Of a stretch of 10,912 bases of DNA, positions 1-8,186 are shown in pieces (positions within the stretch are counted from its first letter, which is position 1; the number at the start of each line of letters is the position of its first letter). The position numbers were made by a program, and so were the translations under genes. The stretch is from assembly GCA_913052545.1 (NCBI GenBank), contig CAJXEF010000064.1, positions 1 through 10,912 on the forward strand, read 5' to 3'. Origin of the DNA: an uncultured Chloroflexota bacterium (GTDB lineage: Bacteria; Chloroflexota; Dehalococcoidia; UBA3495). The notes under the pieces were generated by a model, which did not search any database, was not told the origin of the DNA, and was given only the letters and a program-made list of their open reading frames with translations.

Positions 1-1587
1 CACCGGACCAGGTGTTTCCATAGCTTCTTGGATGGCCCCGACAACCTGTGTTTTGTCGGTAACCCTAATCCCTTTAATCCCGTAGGCTTCTGCTATTTTG
101 ACAAAGTCCGGGTTTCCGGAATATTCGGTAGCGAAAAAGTCTTTATCGTAAAAGAATTCCTGCCACTGATGAACCATTCCTAAGACACCATTATTTAAAA
201 TAGCAAATTTCACATCAATCTGATTCTCAACAGCTGTGGCTAAATCACACATAGTCATCTGAAAACCGCCGTCTCCAGCAATGGACCAGACTGTCTTATC
301 AGGCCGTCCAACTTTAGCCCCTAGTGCAGCTGGCACTTCGAATCCCATGGCGCCAAGGCCTCCTGAGGTCAACCAAGTGTTAGGTTCCTTAAACCTATAA
401 TGCTGGGCAGCCCACATTTGATGTTGGCCGACTCCTGTCACTACAACAGATTCTCCATGAGTAATTTCTGATAACTGCTGCAACACATATTGTGGGAGCA
501 ACTCATCAGACTCTCGAATTTTTAGTGATGGGTGCTCAGATTTAAGAGTCTCTATTGTCTTCAGCCAATCAACATGGACTTCACGTTTTATTTGGGGTAT
601 CAACCCTTGTAAAGACAACTTTAAATCTCCAAGCACCGCAACATCAGCTCTAACATTTTTGTTAAACTCCGACGGATCAATATCAAAATGCAAGGTTTTG
701 GCGTGAGGTGCGAAATCAGATAGCCTGCCCGTCACCCTATCATCAAATCTAGCCCCCAACGATATCACTAAATCTGATTTATCTAACGCTAAACTTGCGT
801 ATGCCAAACCGTGCATGCCGGGCATACCGACATGAAGCAAATGATCTGGAGCAAACGAGCTGATCCCCAGTAACGTTGTTACTACAGGAATTTGAGCCTT
901 TTCCACGAATTCCTGTAATTCTGCAAAGGCGTGAGATATCACCACGCCGTGCCCTGCTATAACAACTGGGCGTTCCGCCTTGTTAATTAACTCAGCGGCT
1001 TTAGCGATTTGATTGTCGTCAGCCACACCCGGAGGATTATAGCCAGGCAAATTAATATTTTCGGGCCATTGAAATTCAATCTTATCCCCGAACAAAATAT
1101 CTTTTGGTATATCAACCAAAACTGGCCCGGGCCGCCCCGTTCGGGCAATATGAAATGCCTCCTTAATCGCTCTCGGTAAATCCGAAACATCCATCACCAA
1201 TATGTTATGTTTAGTCACAGGGGAAGTGATCCCTGTTACGTCCGTTTCTTGAAACGCATCACGACCTATAGCCGGCCTCGGAACCTGACCTGTTATCACA
1301 ACAATTGGAACTGAATCCATTTGGGCACCAGCAATTCCCGTCACTAGGTTAGTTGCTCCGGGGCCTGAAGTTGCACAACACACCCCGACTTTCCCAGTTA
1401 CCCTAGCATAACCATCCGCGGCCATCACCGCTGCTTGCTCGTGTCTGACCAATATATGTCGCAATTCAGGGTACTTGCTTAAAGCTCCGTAAAATGGGAG
1501 AACTGCCCCGCCAGGCAGACCAAACAGAACATCTACTCCCTCTTTTAACAAACTTTCGCAAACTATTTCCGCTCCAGTAAGTTGCAT
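1..1587 (-). CDS. ilvB: Acetolactate synthase (acetohydroxyacid synthase) large catalytic subunit, C-terminus cut by window edge
   Basis: This ThDP-dependent enzyme condenses two pyruvates to acetolactate, or pyruvate with 2-oxobutyrate, the first common step of valine, leucine and isoleucine synthesis. 529 codons are visible; family members are usually about 560-590 residues, so roughly the last 30-60 lie off the left edge. The N-terminus MQLTGAEIVCESLLKEG is typical. RHEQAA supplies the ThDP-activating glutamate (about E50), followed by ATSGPGATNL and the central RFDDRVTGR. The C-terminal ThDP motif runs from GDGGFQM to NNGVLGMVHQWQ, which fits acetolactate synthase rather than glyoxylate carboligase or pyruvate oxidase. 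The ATG start is supported by GAGGGG six bases upstream. The gene lies directly behind a T-box attenuator, so charging of a tRNA probably controls it. An ilvN regulatory subunit would be expected beyond the edge but is not visible. Confidence 0.96.
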   Translation of the reverse strand, partial: MQLTGAEIVCESLLKEGVDVLFGLPGGAVLPFYGALSKYPELRHILVRHEQAAVMAADGYARVTGKVGVCCATSGPGATNLVTGIAGAQMDSVPIVVITGQVPRPAIGRDAFQETDVTGITSPVTKHNILVMDVSDLPRAIKEAFHIARTGRPGPVLVDIPKDILFGDKIEFQWPENINLPGYNPPGVADDNQIAKAAELINKAERPVVIAGHGVVISHAFAELQEFVEKAQIPVVTTLLGISSFAPDHLLHVGMPGMHGLAYASLALDKSDLVISLGARFDDRVTGRLSDFAPHAKTLHFDIDPSEFNKNVRADVAVLGDLKLSLQGLIPQIKREVHVDWLKTIETLKSEHPSLKIRESDELLPQYVLQQLSEITHGESVVVTGVGQHQMWAAQHYRFKEPNTWLTSGGLGAMGFEVPAALGAKVGRPDKTVWSIAGDGGFQMTMCDLATAVENQIDVKFAILNNGVLGMVHQWQEFFYDKDFFATEYSGNPDFVKIAEAYGIKGIRVTDKTQVVGAIQEAMETPGPV

Positions 1588-1593
1588 CTCGTG

Positions 1594-1599
1594 CCCCTC
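1594..1599 (-). promoter_or_regulatory. Ribosome binding site of ilvB
   Basis: On the minus strand GAGGGG stands six bases before the ATG at 1587. It fixes the ilvB start and lies about 30 bases downstream of the attenuator terminator, so it is transcribed only when readthrough occurs. Confidence 0.75.
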
Positions 1600-1628
1600 G
1601 CGTTAACTGCCTAAAGTCTTTCAATGAG

Positions 1629-1659
1629 AAAAACCCGCCCCTGGAAGGGACGGGTTTTT
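1629..1659 (-). terminator. Attenuator terminator of the ilvB T-box leader
   Basis: On the minus strand AAAAACCCGUCCC pairs with GGGGCGGGUUUUU around a UUCCA loop. Pairing is complete if one U-G pair is allowed, and the U-rich 3' arm serves as the release tract. The 5' arm contains the CCCGU and CCCUU segments also used by the T-box antiterminator, so the two folds exclude each other. It ends about 40 bases before the ilvB start codon. Confidence 0.93.
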
Positions 1660-1883
1660 CCCGCGGTACCACCCTTCTTTCCCGTTTCAGTCCTCCGCTT
1701 AGTAAGCAGAGGCCACCTATCGGGACTACTTAAAGGCCTGTAACGGGGCCGAGTCGTCAACCCTACTACTTTCAGGCTGAACGCTCCAGGGCGAGTTGGG
1801 GGCTTTCTGACACCGGACTTGCAGCAAACGCCGGCTCTCTAAGCCAGTTGACCCTTAGTACTCCCTTTCATAGCGTAGTTCAC
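1629..1883 (-). promoter_or_regulatory. T-box riboswitch leader controlling ilvB
   Basis: The minus strand carries the hallmark AGGGTGGTACCGCGG (1675-1661). Stem I elements lie upstream: an AGTA loop-E strand (1862-1859), the AGAGAG bulge element (1840-1835) followed by CCGG, a distal CCCTGGAGC, then CCTGAA and the specifier region (1776-1761). A CCGTTA block follows stem I. A stem III hairpin pairs CCTCTGCTT with AAGCGGAGG. The antiterminator pairs AAGGG (1676-1672) with CCCTT (1649-1645) and GCGGG with CCCGT, leaving the usual seven-base UGGUACC bulge. The variable base of UGGN is U, matching a tRNA with A73. Uncharged tRNA binding should stabilise the antiterminator and allow ilvB transcription. 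The triplet after the conserved GAA is AGU, unexpected for a branched-chain gene. T-box identity is firm; exact ends and the specifier are not. Confidence 0.95.
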
Positions 1884-1900
1884 ATATATACTGGCCCATA

Positions 1901-1930
1901 ATGCTATCAGCCACACCGTCATCGTGTCAA
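1901..1930 (-). promoter_or_regulatory. Probable sigma70-type promoter of the T-box/ilvB transcript
   Basis: A perfect TTGACA -35 box (1930-1925) is followed after 18 bases by TAGCAT (1906-1901), a four-of-six match to the -10 consensus. Predicted initiation near 1894 is just upstream of the first stem I bases, as expected for a T-box leader. The -10 box is only fair, so the exact start is uncertain. Confidence 0.6.
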
Positions 1931-2083
1931 ATAGAAATACAATTTACCATCCACTCAGTCCGGCACTTGCTATGGTTAGCTAATGCACTGGGCTATATCC
2001 ACAGATTTTCGCCTATACATTTCTTGACGTGTTAATTAACAATTTGATCAGTAGCAATTCTCTAATTTCCCATATTGAACTTA

Positions 2084-2092
2084 TGGTAGAAT
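2084..2092 (+). promoter_or_regulatory. Extended -10 promoter upstream of metG
   Basis: TGGTAGAAT combines the TG extension with TAGAAT, five of six to the -10 consensus. No good -35 box lies 16-18 bases upstream, which extended -10 promoters tolerate. Initiation near 2099 would leave a leader of about 65 bases before the metG TTG. It is divergent from the ilvB promoter. Confidence 0.5.
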
Positions 2093-2164
2093 ACACACCT
2101 CAAAGCAAATCTTATCGATGATATATTATCACCTATATAAGGTTAATCCGAGGTAAGAAACCAC

Positions 2165-3853
2165 TTGCCAGAACGAGTTTTTATCGGAGTTGCTTGGCCA
2201 TACGCCAACGGATCTTTACACCTTGGGCATTTAGCCGGTTGCTACTTGGCTGCTGATATATTCGCCCGATTTAACCGATTGATTGGTAACGAGGTGCTAA
2301 TGGTTTCCGGAAGCGATTCGCATGGCACTCCAATTACCATCCGAGCTGACCAAGAAAAAGTCACACCTAAAGAAATCGCTGACCGTTTTCACAACCAGTT
2401 CCTGACTACGTGGGACCAACTAGGAATAACGTTCGATCTTTTTACAAATACACAAACCGAAAACCACCAACAAGCGGTACACAAAATATTCACGATATTA
2501 CTCGACAAGGGCTACATATATCCAGAAACTATGGAATTAGCACATTGTTCTGGATGTTCTAGGTTTCTACCCGATAGATACGTAGAAGGCACATGTCCTC
2601 ATTGCCACCAAGAACGTGCCCGAGGGGACCAATGTGACTTATGCGGTCGTACATTGGACCCAAAGGACTTGGTTTCCCCACAATGTACACTTTGTGGTCT
2701 GGCACCTACTTTTCAAAACTCTGAACATTTTTTCCTAAAGTTATCAGAGTTTCAACAGCCACTTTTAGACTGGGCTAACCAACAAAATCACTGGCGGCCG
2801 AATGTATTTAATTTTACTCGTAGCTTTTTAGAAAGCGGTCTTAAAGATAGAGCGATAACTAGAGATCTTGCTTGGGGAATTCCTGTTCCTGTAGACGGAT
2901 ACGATGACAAACGCATTTATGTATGGTTCGAAGCCGTAATCGGATATCTATCCGCTGCGATTGAATGGGCTCAAAATTCCAATCAACCGGACCGGTGGAA
3001 AGACTTTTGGCAAGACTCTACGACCAAGAGCTATTATTTTATAGGCAAAGATAATATTCCGTTCCATAGCATTATATGGCCTGCCATAATCATGGGTTAT
3101 GGGAATCACCTTAACCTGCCTTATGACGTTCCGGCGAATGAGTTCTTAAGCTTGGAAAACCGAAAATTTTCCACCAGCCAAAACTGGGCGGTGTGGTTAC
3201 CAGACTACCTGGCCAGTTATGATCCAGATCCTCTAAGATATTTACTGTCCATAAATATGCCCGAACATGGAGACGCAGATTTTTCATGGGCCGAATTCGT
3301 TAGAAAGAATAACGACGAACTAGTTGCAACATACGGCAACCTAGTGCATCGGGTATTGTCCTTTACGTATAGAAACTTCTCTCAGGTGGTGCCCGTACCT
3401 GGAACACTAACAACAGCTGACACTCTACTTCTCGACACTACTCTAGAAATCATGGACCAAGTCTCGAATAGCTTGTCTCATACTCGCTTCAAAATCGCAT
3501 TATCACAAGCCTTTTCATTAGCTCAAGAAACTAACCGCTACCTAGATGCCCAGGCCCCATGGCAAACTATCAAAACAGACTTGCAAAGAACCGCAACTAT
3601 ACTTAACACATCGCTCAAAGTTCTTAATTGCCTTAAAGTAATTTTGACACCATTTTTGCCGTTTAGCTCTCAGTGCCTACACAAATATCTGGGGTTTGAC
3701 TACCACATAGATAATGACCCATGGGATTTTACATATCTCGTAGATGCAATAAGACCTGGTGCCCGATTGGAACAGCCCAAACCATTATTCATAAAACTAG
3801 ATGACGAGCTTATCGCGAAAGAGACAGCCAAACTGGGCCTTCATAATACGTAG
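2165..3853 (+). CDS. metG: Methionyl-tRNA synthetase
   Basis: The cytoplasmic class I synthetase charges tRNA-Met, including initiator tRNA. The N-terminal Rossmann domain has PYANGSLHLGH, with the HIGH-type signature at residues 19-22. The zinc insertion carries four CXXC knuckles (C128/131, C144/147, C157/160, C174/177), the two-zinc form. The second signature is KFSTS (334-338), a variant of KMSKS, preceded by ENR, followed by the alpha-helical anticodon-binding domain (DADFSW onward). At 562 residues it lacks the C-terminal tRNA-binding/dimerisation extension of longer homologues. The TTG start is chosen because homology begins immediately and GAGG (2150-2153) lies eleven bases upstream; no ATG or GTG start fits as well. 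It probably shares a transcript with the prenyl synthase gene eight bases downstream. Confidence 0.97.
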   Translation: MPERVFIGVAWPYANGSLHLGHLAGCYLAADIFARFNRLIGNEVLMVSGSDSHGTPITIRADQEKVTPKEIADRFHNQFLTTWDQLGITFDLFTNTQTENHQQAVHKIFTILLDKGYIYPETMELAHCSGCSRFLPDRYVEGTCPHCHQERARGDQCDLCGRTLDPKDLVSPQCTLCGLAPTFQNSEHFFLKLSEFQQPLLDWANQQNHWRPNVFNFTRSFLESGLKDRAITRDLAWGIPVPVDGYDDKRIYVWFEAVIGYLSAAIEWAQNSNQPDRWKDFWQDSTTKSYYFIGKDNIPFHSIIWPAIIMGYGNHLNLPYDVPANEFLSLENRKFSTSQNWAVWLPDYLASYDPDPLRYLLSINMPEHGDADFSWAEFVRKNNDELVATYGNLVHRVLSFTYRNFSQVVPVPGTLTTADTLLLDTTLEIMDQVSNSLSHTRFKIALSQAFSLAQETNRYLDAQAPWQTIKTDLQRTATILNTSLKVLNCLKVILTPFLPFSSQCLHKYLGFDYHIDNDPWDFTYLVDAIRPGARLEQPKPLFIKLDDELIAKETAKLGLHNT

Positions 3854-3861
3854 GTGAAAAC

Positions 3862-4845
3862 TTGATTAAAGGACTGGATACTCAGGCGGCACTGATATAT
3901 AAACCAATTCAAGAAGACCTGTTGATTGTAGAGGAAAAACTACTTAGTCTGGCCGATACTTCTATTCCCCAACTCAAACCATTACTTGATCATGCACTTG
4001 CTGGAGGAGGAAAACGTGTCCGTTCGGCGTTAACACTCTTGTCTTCCAGATTTTATCCTTGTAGTAAAGAGCCTCCAATCACAATGGCATCGGCAGTAGA
4101 ACTACTTCATTTAGCCACCTTGATTCATGATGACACTATAGACGACACGGATACACGGAGAGGGCAACAAACCATTAAGAACCGGTGGGGAGAACATGTG
4201 GCAGTTCTATTAGGTGATTACGTATTTGCAGCTTCCGCTACTTTCGTTTGTGACACCAATAACGTCAGAGTTATCCGGCGGTTTGCTGAAACCATCATGG
4301 AATTAGCTGCGGGCGAAATAGTAGAATATTTCAGCTGTTACGATGCGGAAAGGGCACGGGAATTGTACCAAGATAGAATATACAGGAAAACTGCCTCTCT
4401 TTTCTGTACTGCCGCAGAGACTGGCGCGATTCTAGGCAATGCTCCCGAACAGCATGTTCAGAATCTAAAAACCTACGGATACCACGTTGGGATTGCTTTC
4501 CAAGTGGTTGACGATCTCCTAGATGTGGAAGGGGACGCAGATTTACTTGGAAAACCAGTAGGTAACGATCTTCTTCATGGAGTACTAACCTTACCAAGCA
4601 TCATACTTCTAGAACGTTATCCCGACAACAATCCTATAAACGCTTTTTTTTCTGACCAATCCCAGATTGACAAATTAGAACAAGCAATCGATATGATTAA
4701 GAACAGTAATATTATATCTGAATGCTATGCTGTAATCAGGGATCACTGCGTAAAGGCATCCGATTCATTAGGTTCGTTACCTAATGGACCGTCTCGGGAT
4801 TCATTAAAACTCCTATCAGACTACATCCGGGAACGAACAAACTGA
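3862..4845 (+). CDS. Trans-polyprenyl diphosphate synthase, long-chain type (IspB/HepT/SdsA-like)
   Basis: This enzyme adds isopentenyl diphosphate units to an allylic primer, probably making the side-chain precursor of a menaquinone or other isoprenoid quinone at the membrane surface. GGGKRVR lies at 48-54. The first aspartate-rich motif is DDTID (90-94), followed by DTRRG, and the second is DDLLD (217-221). KTASL near 176-180 is also typical. The residue five before the first motif is alanine (ATLIHDD), as in long-chain synthases, whereas FPP/GGPP synthases often have bulky residues there. Chain length cannot be fixed from sequence alone. Length (327) is normal. The TTG start follows an AGGTG ribosome site that overlaps the metG stop codon, so translation may be coupled. 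A general GGPP synthase is the main alternative. Confidence 0.92.
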   Translation: MIKGLDTQAALIYKPIQEDLLIVEEKLLSLADTSIPQLKPLLDHALAGGGKRVRSALTLLSSRFYPCSKEPPITMASAVELLHLATLIHDDTIDDTDTRRGQQTIKNRWGEHVAVLLGDYVFAASATFVCDTNNVRVIRRFAETIMELAAGEIVEYFSCYDAERARELYQDRIYRKTASLFCTAAETGAILGNAPEQHVQNLKTYGYHVGIAFQVVDDLLDVEGDADLLGKPVGNDLLHGVLTLPSIILLERYPDNNPINAFFSDQSQIDKLEQAIDMIKNSNIISECYAVIRDHCVKASDSLGSLPNGPSRDSLKLLSDYIRERTN

Positions 4846-4883
4846 TCCGTACTTATAAGCAGGTTCACACGTTATTAACCCGA

Positions 4884-6497
4884 TTAGACGAGTTTCTCCC
4901 AAACTATTTTCCCGCCTATCATTGTTAGTAAAGCCTCGGTCTCCAACCAGTCTTTCGGATCCGAATCCATAGGATTCGTTTGAATTAATATAATATCCGC
5001 CAACTGCCCTGCCCTTATATGGCCCTTAAAACCCTCTGTACCTTCAGCAAAGGCTCCTCCATAACTATATGCCTTTAACGCTTCCTCTAAAGTAATCCCT
5101 TGCCTCCTCATAACATCACCTGAGGCAGTTACTGACTTACCATCCTTGGATAGCCCTGTAACCGCACTATATATACCGCACCAGGGATCCGGAGGAATAA
5201 CAGGGCTATCTGAACTGAATGAAAGAGGAATTCCAAATTTGGACAATTCACTAATCGGGTAAAGGTACGATAAAAGATCCTGATCAACCGATTCAATATA
5301 TTTGTCCCCGTTCCAGTAAAGGAAACCGGGTTGAGTCGAAATCACCAGCCCGGACCTTTTTATATTTTCTAATAAGCTAGGGGGGCATTCGGAACAATGT
5401 TCAATTCTATTTCTTGGAATTGGCATATAAGTGGCATCGTTATGGGTTAAATTGAATGAAGTCTGTGAATTTCTACTTTGAACTGCAAGGGAAGCCAGTA
5501 ACGCGTTTACCGCATTACTTACAGCTGCTTCTTCTACGGCATGAATAGCTATGGGAAATCCTGCTGTGTGCACTCGGATTATCCGTTCAACCAAATCATC
5601 ATAATGGGGGATCAATGACCCGGTTGTCATGGTCAACATCAATTTCGCGTGCCCAATCCGTAAATAGCTGTCTCCACTGCCCCAGTGAAGGCCCATTCCT
5701 TCCATTTCCTGTAATTGCTCTTCACCCACCATCATAGCCACGCGACAGCTTAAAACATTGGCCTCACGAAGCTCTTCAAACGTCTTCCATCGACGCAATC
5801 CGTTTGTATACCCAGCATCAGTTATCGAGGTAATTCCGTTACCCATAAGATGTTGATTAAGCCTCTGAACTCCCCTCTTAAATTCCTCGTCTGATTTAGT
5901 GTCACCTATCACATCCCGAAGGAAGCCGTTTAATTCATATAAAATACCGGTGGGTTGACCTGAAATATGATCTCTATCGATGACTCCGCCTACCGGATCA
6001 GGAGTATCAGGTAGTATCCCAGCTATTTCGAGACCCTTAGTGTTTAGTACGGTAGCATGGCCGCTACGATGATCCAATCGCACCGGGTGATGGATCGTTG
6101 CTTCATCTAAATCCCGACGGGTAGGGTGTTCAAGTTTATCAAGACTAGCTTCGTCATATCCAAACGCCTTAACCCACTCTCCATGGGGTGTTTTATCAGC
6201 TCTTTGTTTTATCGCCCCTATTAATGATCCCGTTGAATGCACAGTGTTAGGACTGCAATTTACTCCTGTGAAAGTGGATGCCATACCTAAAACATGGCAG
6301 TGTGAATCGACAAATCCTGGGAGCAACAAGTTGCCCTTACAATCAACAATCTCAGTAGATTTTCCCAGTAAATTGAAAATCTCAGGATCACTACCAACGC
6401 TAATTATCTGGCTGCCCTGAATCGCAACAGCGCACGCAGTAGGATCCGAAGTGAGTAACTTAGCGTTAAATAGAATGAAATCAGCAGCACATGCCAT
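4884..6497 (-). CDS. YtcJ-like metal-dependent amidohydrolase (amidohydrolase 3 family), substrate unknown
   Basis: This is a probable cytoplasmic hydrolase of the amidohydrolase superfamily; related proteins include N-substituted formamide deformylase-like enzymes. It has a small N-terminal beta segment, then LPGFVDSHCH with the metal ligands H66 and H68, a conserved lysine candidate K285 in IGHAKLML, H319 in AIHAVEE, H367 in RIEHCSE, and the catalytic aspartate D430 in SFSSDSP. The C-terminal strands GQLADIILI close the usual beta-sandwich. There is no signal peptide or membrane segment. Length (537) is normal. It follows lipA by 77 bases on the same strand, so it may be the last gene of the tyrA cluster, but its ribosome site is weak (only GGGG about 17 bases upstream). 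The stop is 38 bases from the convergent prenyl synthase gene. Substrate cannot be assigned. Confidence 0.9.
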   Translation of the reverse strand: MACAADFILFNAKLLTSDPTACAVAIQGSQIISVGSDPEIFNLLGKSTEIVDCKGNLLLPGFVDSHCHVLGMASTFTGVNCSPNTVHSTGSLIGAIKQRADKTPHGEWVKAFGYDEASLDKLEHPTRRDLDEATIHHPVRLDHRSGHATVLNTKGLEIAGILPDTPDPVGGVIDRDHISGQPTGILYELNGFLRDVIGDTKSDEEFKRGVQRLNQHLMGNGITSITDAGYTNGLRRWKTFEELREANVLSCRVAMMVGEEQLQEMEGMGLHWGSGDSYLRIGHAKLMLTMTTGSLIPHYDDLVERIIRVHTAGFPIAIHAVEEAAVSNAVNALLASLAVQSRNSQTSFNLTHNDATYMPIPRNRIEHCSECPPSLLENIKRSGLVISTQPGFLYWNGDKYIESVDQDLLSYLYPISELSKFGIPLSFSSDSPVIPPDPWCGIYSAVTGLSKDGKSVTASGDVMRRQGITLEEALKAYSYGGAFAEGTEGFKGHIRAGQLADIILIQTNPMDSDPKDWLETEALLTMIGGKIVWEKLV

Positions 6498-6574
6498 ATT
6501 TCGACCGGAAGAACCCCATATAGACTATTAATTAGGTCTTTTAGTAAACGATCTAACCCACATTAATCTCAGAG

Positions 6575-7519
6575 CTAGCCTTTATTCCCGAATGACCTTG
6601 CGGAATCATGTTGTTCATCTGCATGATAAGAACTTCTAACTAATGGACCTGATGCTACATTGCTGAAGCCCATATTTTCTCCGACTAACCGAAGCTCTTC
6701 AAATTCAGCTGGAGTGTAAAACCGGTCTATAGGTATATGTTTCAGGGACGGTCTAAGGTATTGACCTATAGTAAGTAGATCACAATCGACTTTTCTTAAA
6801 TCTTCCATAGTAGCAATCAGTTGATCGTTTGTTTCTCCCATACCGACTATTATCCCTGACTTAGTAACCTGGTCGGGATCAATACGTTTCGACTCTGCAA
6901 GAAGCTCCAAAGAAAGGTCATAGTCACCTTTGGGACGTACCCTATGAAAAATACTACGCGTGGATTCTATATTGTGGTTCAATACATCTGGTTTAGCATC
7001 AATCACTTTCTTCAGAGAAATATTTGAACCAGCAAAGTCAGGTATCAGAACTTCTATCCTGCATCCAGGGACCTTTTCATGAATTTTACTAATACATGAA
7101 GAAAATATAGATGAACCACCATCTGGCAAATCATCGCGATTTACGGATGTTATGACACAATATCTTAAACCCATTTCTTTGACAGTCTCGGACAACCTCT
7201 CCGGTTCCTCCAAATCTAAACCAACTGGACGGCCAGTGATAACTGCACAGTAATGACAACGCCTAGTACAAATTTCTCCCAGAATCATAAATGTAGCAGT
7301 CCCACGTTCCCAGCATTCCCCAATGTTTGGACAGTGAGCTTCTTCACAAACTGTGTGCAACTGTTGCCGTTTCATTAATTGTTTTAACTCGATATATCGG
7401 GGACCACCTGGCATCCGAACTTTTAACCAACTTGGTAACGGAGGTCGTAAGACAGCCGATTTTTGGTTAGATTCAGCGGAGGTCTGTATAGATCTGTAAT
7501 TTAACGGCTCATTCATCAT
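6575..7519 (-). CDS. lipA: Lipoyl synthase
   Basis: LipA is a radical-SAM enzyme that inserts two sulfurs into protein-bound octanoyl groups to form the lipoyl cofactor of pyruvate and 2-oxoglutarate dehydrogenases and the glycine cleavage system. Both iron-sulfur clusters can be traced: the auxiliary one by C58, C63 and C69 (CEEAHCPNIGEC), and the radical-SAM one by C84, C88 and C91 (CTRRCHYC). The C-terminal RSSY (295-298) supplies the serine ligand that marks lipoyl synthase within the superfamily. NHNIEST and GMGE are also family-typical. Length (314) is normal. Two ATG codons stand in tandem; the first is six bases from AGAAGAG, and either could be used. The gene is 30 bases after gmk. 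No octanoyltransferase (lipB) or ligase is in the window. Confidence 0.97.
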   Translation of the reverse strand: MMNEPLNYRSIQTSAESNQKSAVLRPPLPSWLKVRMPGGPRYIELKQLMKRQQLHTVCEEAHCPNIGECWERGTATFMILGEICTRRCHYCAVITGRPVGLDLEEPERLSETVKEMGLRYCVITSVNRDDLPDGGSSIFSSCISKIHEKVPGCRIEVLIPDFAGSNISLKKVIDAKPDVLNHNIESTRSIFHRVRPKGDYDLSLELLAESKRIDPDQVTKSGIIVGMGETNDQLIATMEDLRKVDCDLLTIGQYLRPSLKHIPIDRFYTPAEFEELRLVGENMGFSNVASGPLVRSSYHADEQHDSARSFGNKG

Positions 7520-7549
7520 AACTTGCTCTTCTTAGTTCCGATAAGGAAT

Positions 7550-8146
7550 TTATAATAATTCCACTAGACGGGGTTTCATACGACACTTTTCTGCTGTAAT
7601 AATAGCATCAACATCAATTATAGCTTGATATAACAAATTATCTTTATTAATTACCCTATACTCAAACTTGTCCATCTCTTCCAACTCATTTCGTGCGGTC
7701 TGAAGACGAACCTGCATTTCCTCCAAAGATTCTGTCTTCCTATTTTCAAGCCTACCCTCGAGTTCACCTATCGAGTCTGGGATTAAAAAGATCGAAACTG
7801 CTTCGGGGAATAACTCTCGAACGGTGTCCGCCCCCTGAACATCTATTTTTAAGATCACATCTCGGCCTGATTTCAGTCCACTTCTCACTTGGCTTCTGGG
7901 AACGCCATACCACCTACCATATACTTCAGCACATTCCAAGAACTCGTCACGCTCACGCATAGTTGAAAAAGTTGCTTCATCCAGAAATATATAATCTTTC
8001 CCGTCCTGCTCTGATTCCCTTCTTTTTCGGGTCGTCGCAGTAACAGCGAAATGCCAAGGTCTATCCAATTGACGTAGTCCACCAATCACGGCATCTTTAC
8101 CGACCCCTGACGGGCCTGATAGTATGACTAATAATGGGGGAGCCAT
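7550..8146 (-). CDS. gmk: Guanylate kinase
   Basis: Guanylate kinase phosphorylates GMP to GDP with ATP in purine nucleotide synthesis and salvage. The protein begins MAPPLLVILSGPSGVGK, followed by the GMP-binding stretch TTRKRRESEQDGKDYIF, then YGRWYGVPRSQV and ILKIDVQGA, all family signatures. Length (198) is normal for the bacterial enzyme. The reading frame is open far upstream, to 8368 inside tyrA, but the ATG at 8146 is chosen because homology starts there and GAGG (8155-8152) lies five bases upstream. The P-loop ends in GKD rather than the usual GKS/T, so the residue that normally helps bind magnesium is an aspartate; this may be lineage variation. It sits 40 bases after tyrA and 30 before lipA, fitting an operon. 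Confidence 0.97.
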   Translation of the reverse strand: MAPPLLVILSGPSGVGKDAVIGGLRQLDRPWHFAVTATTRKRRESEQDGKDYIFLDEATFSTMRERDEFLECAEVYGRWYGVPRSQVRSGLKSGRDVILKIDVQGADTVRELFPEAVSIFLIPDSIGELEGRLENRKTESLEEMQVRLQTARNELEEMDKFEYRVINKDNLLYQAIIDVDAIITAEKCRMKPRLVELL

Positions 8147-8186
8147 AGCAGCCTCAAACAATTCCAAAATCGGCAATCCTTTTAAA

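Noticed and set aside
1466..1672. Minus-strand open frame crossing the ilvB start and the T-box terminator
   Set aside because: It is out of frame with ilvB and begins inside the attenuator; the T-box structure explains this DNA better.
1993..2003. A DnaA-box-like ATATCCACA near metG
   Set aside because: A single near-match without a cluster, A/T-rich unwinding element or dnaA/dnaN neighbours does not support an origin.
2031..2040. Perfect palindrome GTTAATTAAC upstream of metG
   Set aside because: It is short and A/T-rich, and the same string occurs by chance inside ilvB near 982, so it is not evidence for an operator.
4846..4883. A bidirectional terminator between the convergent prenyl synthase and amidohydrolase genes
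   Set aside because: No G+C-rich hairpin or T-run was found in the 38 bases.
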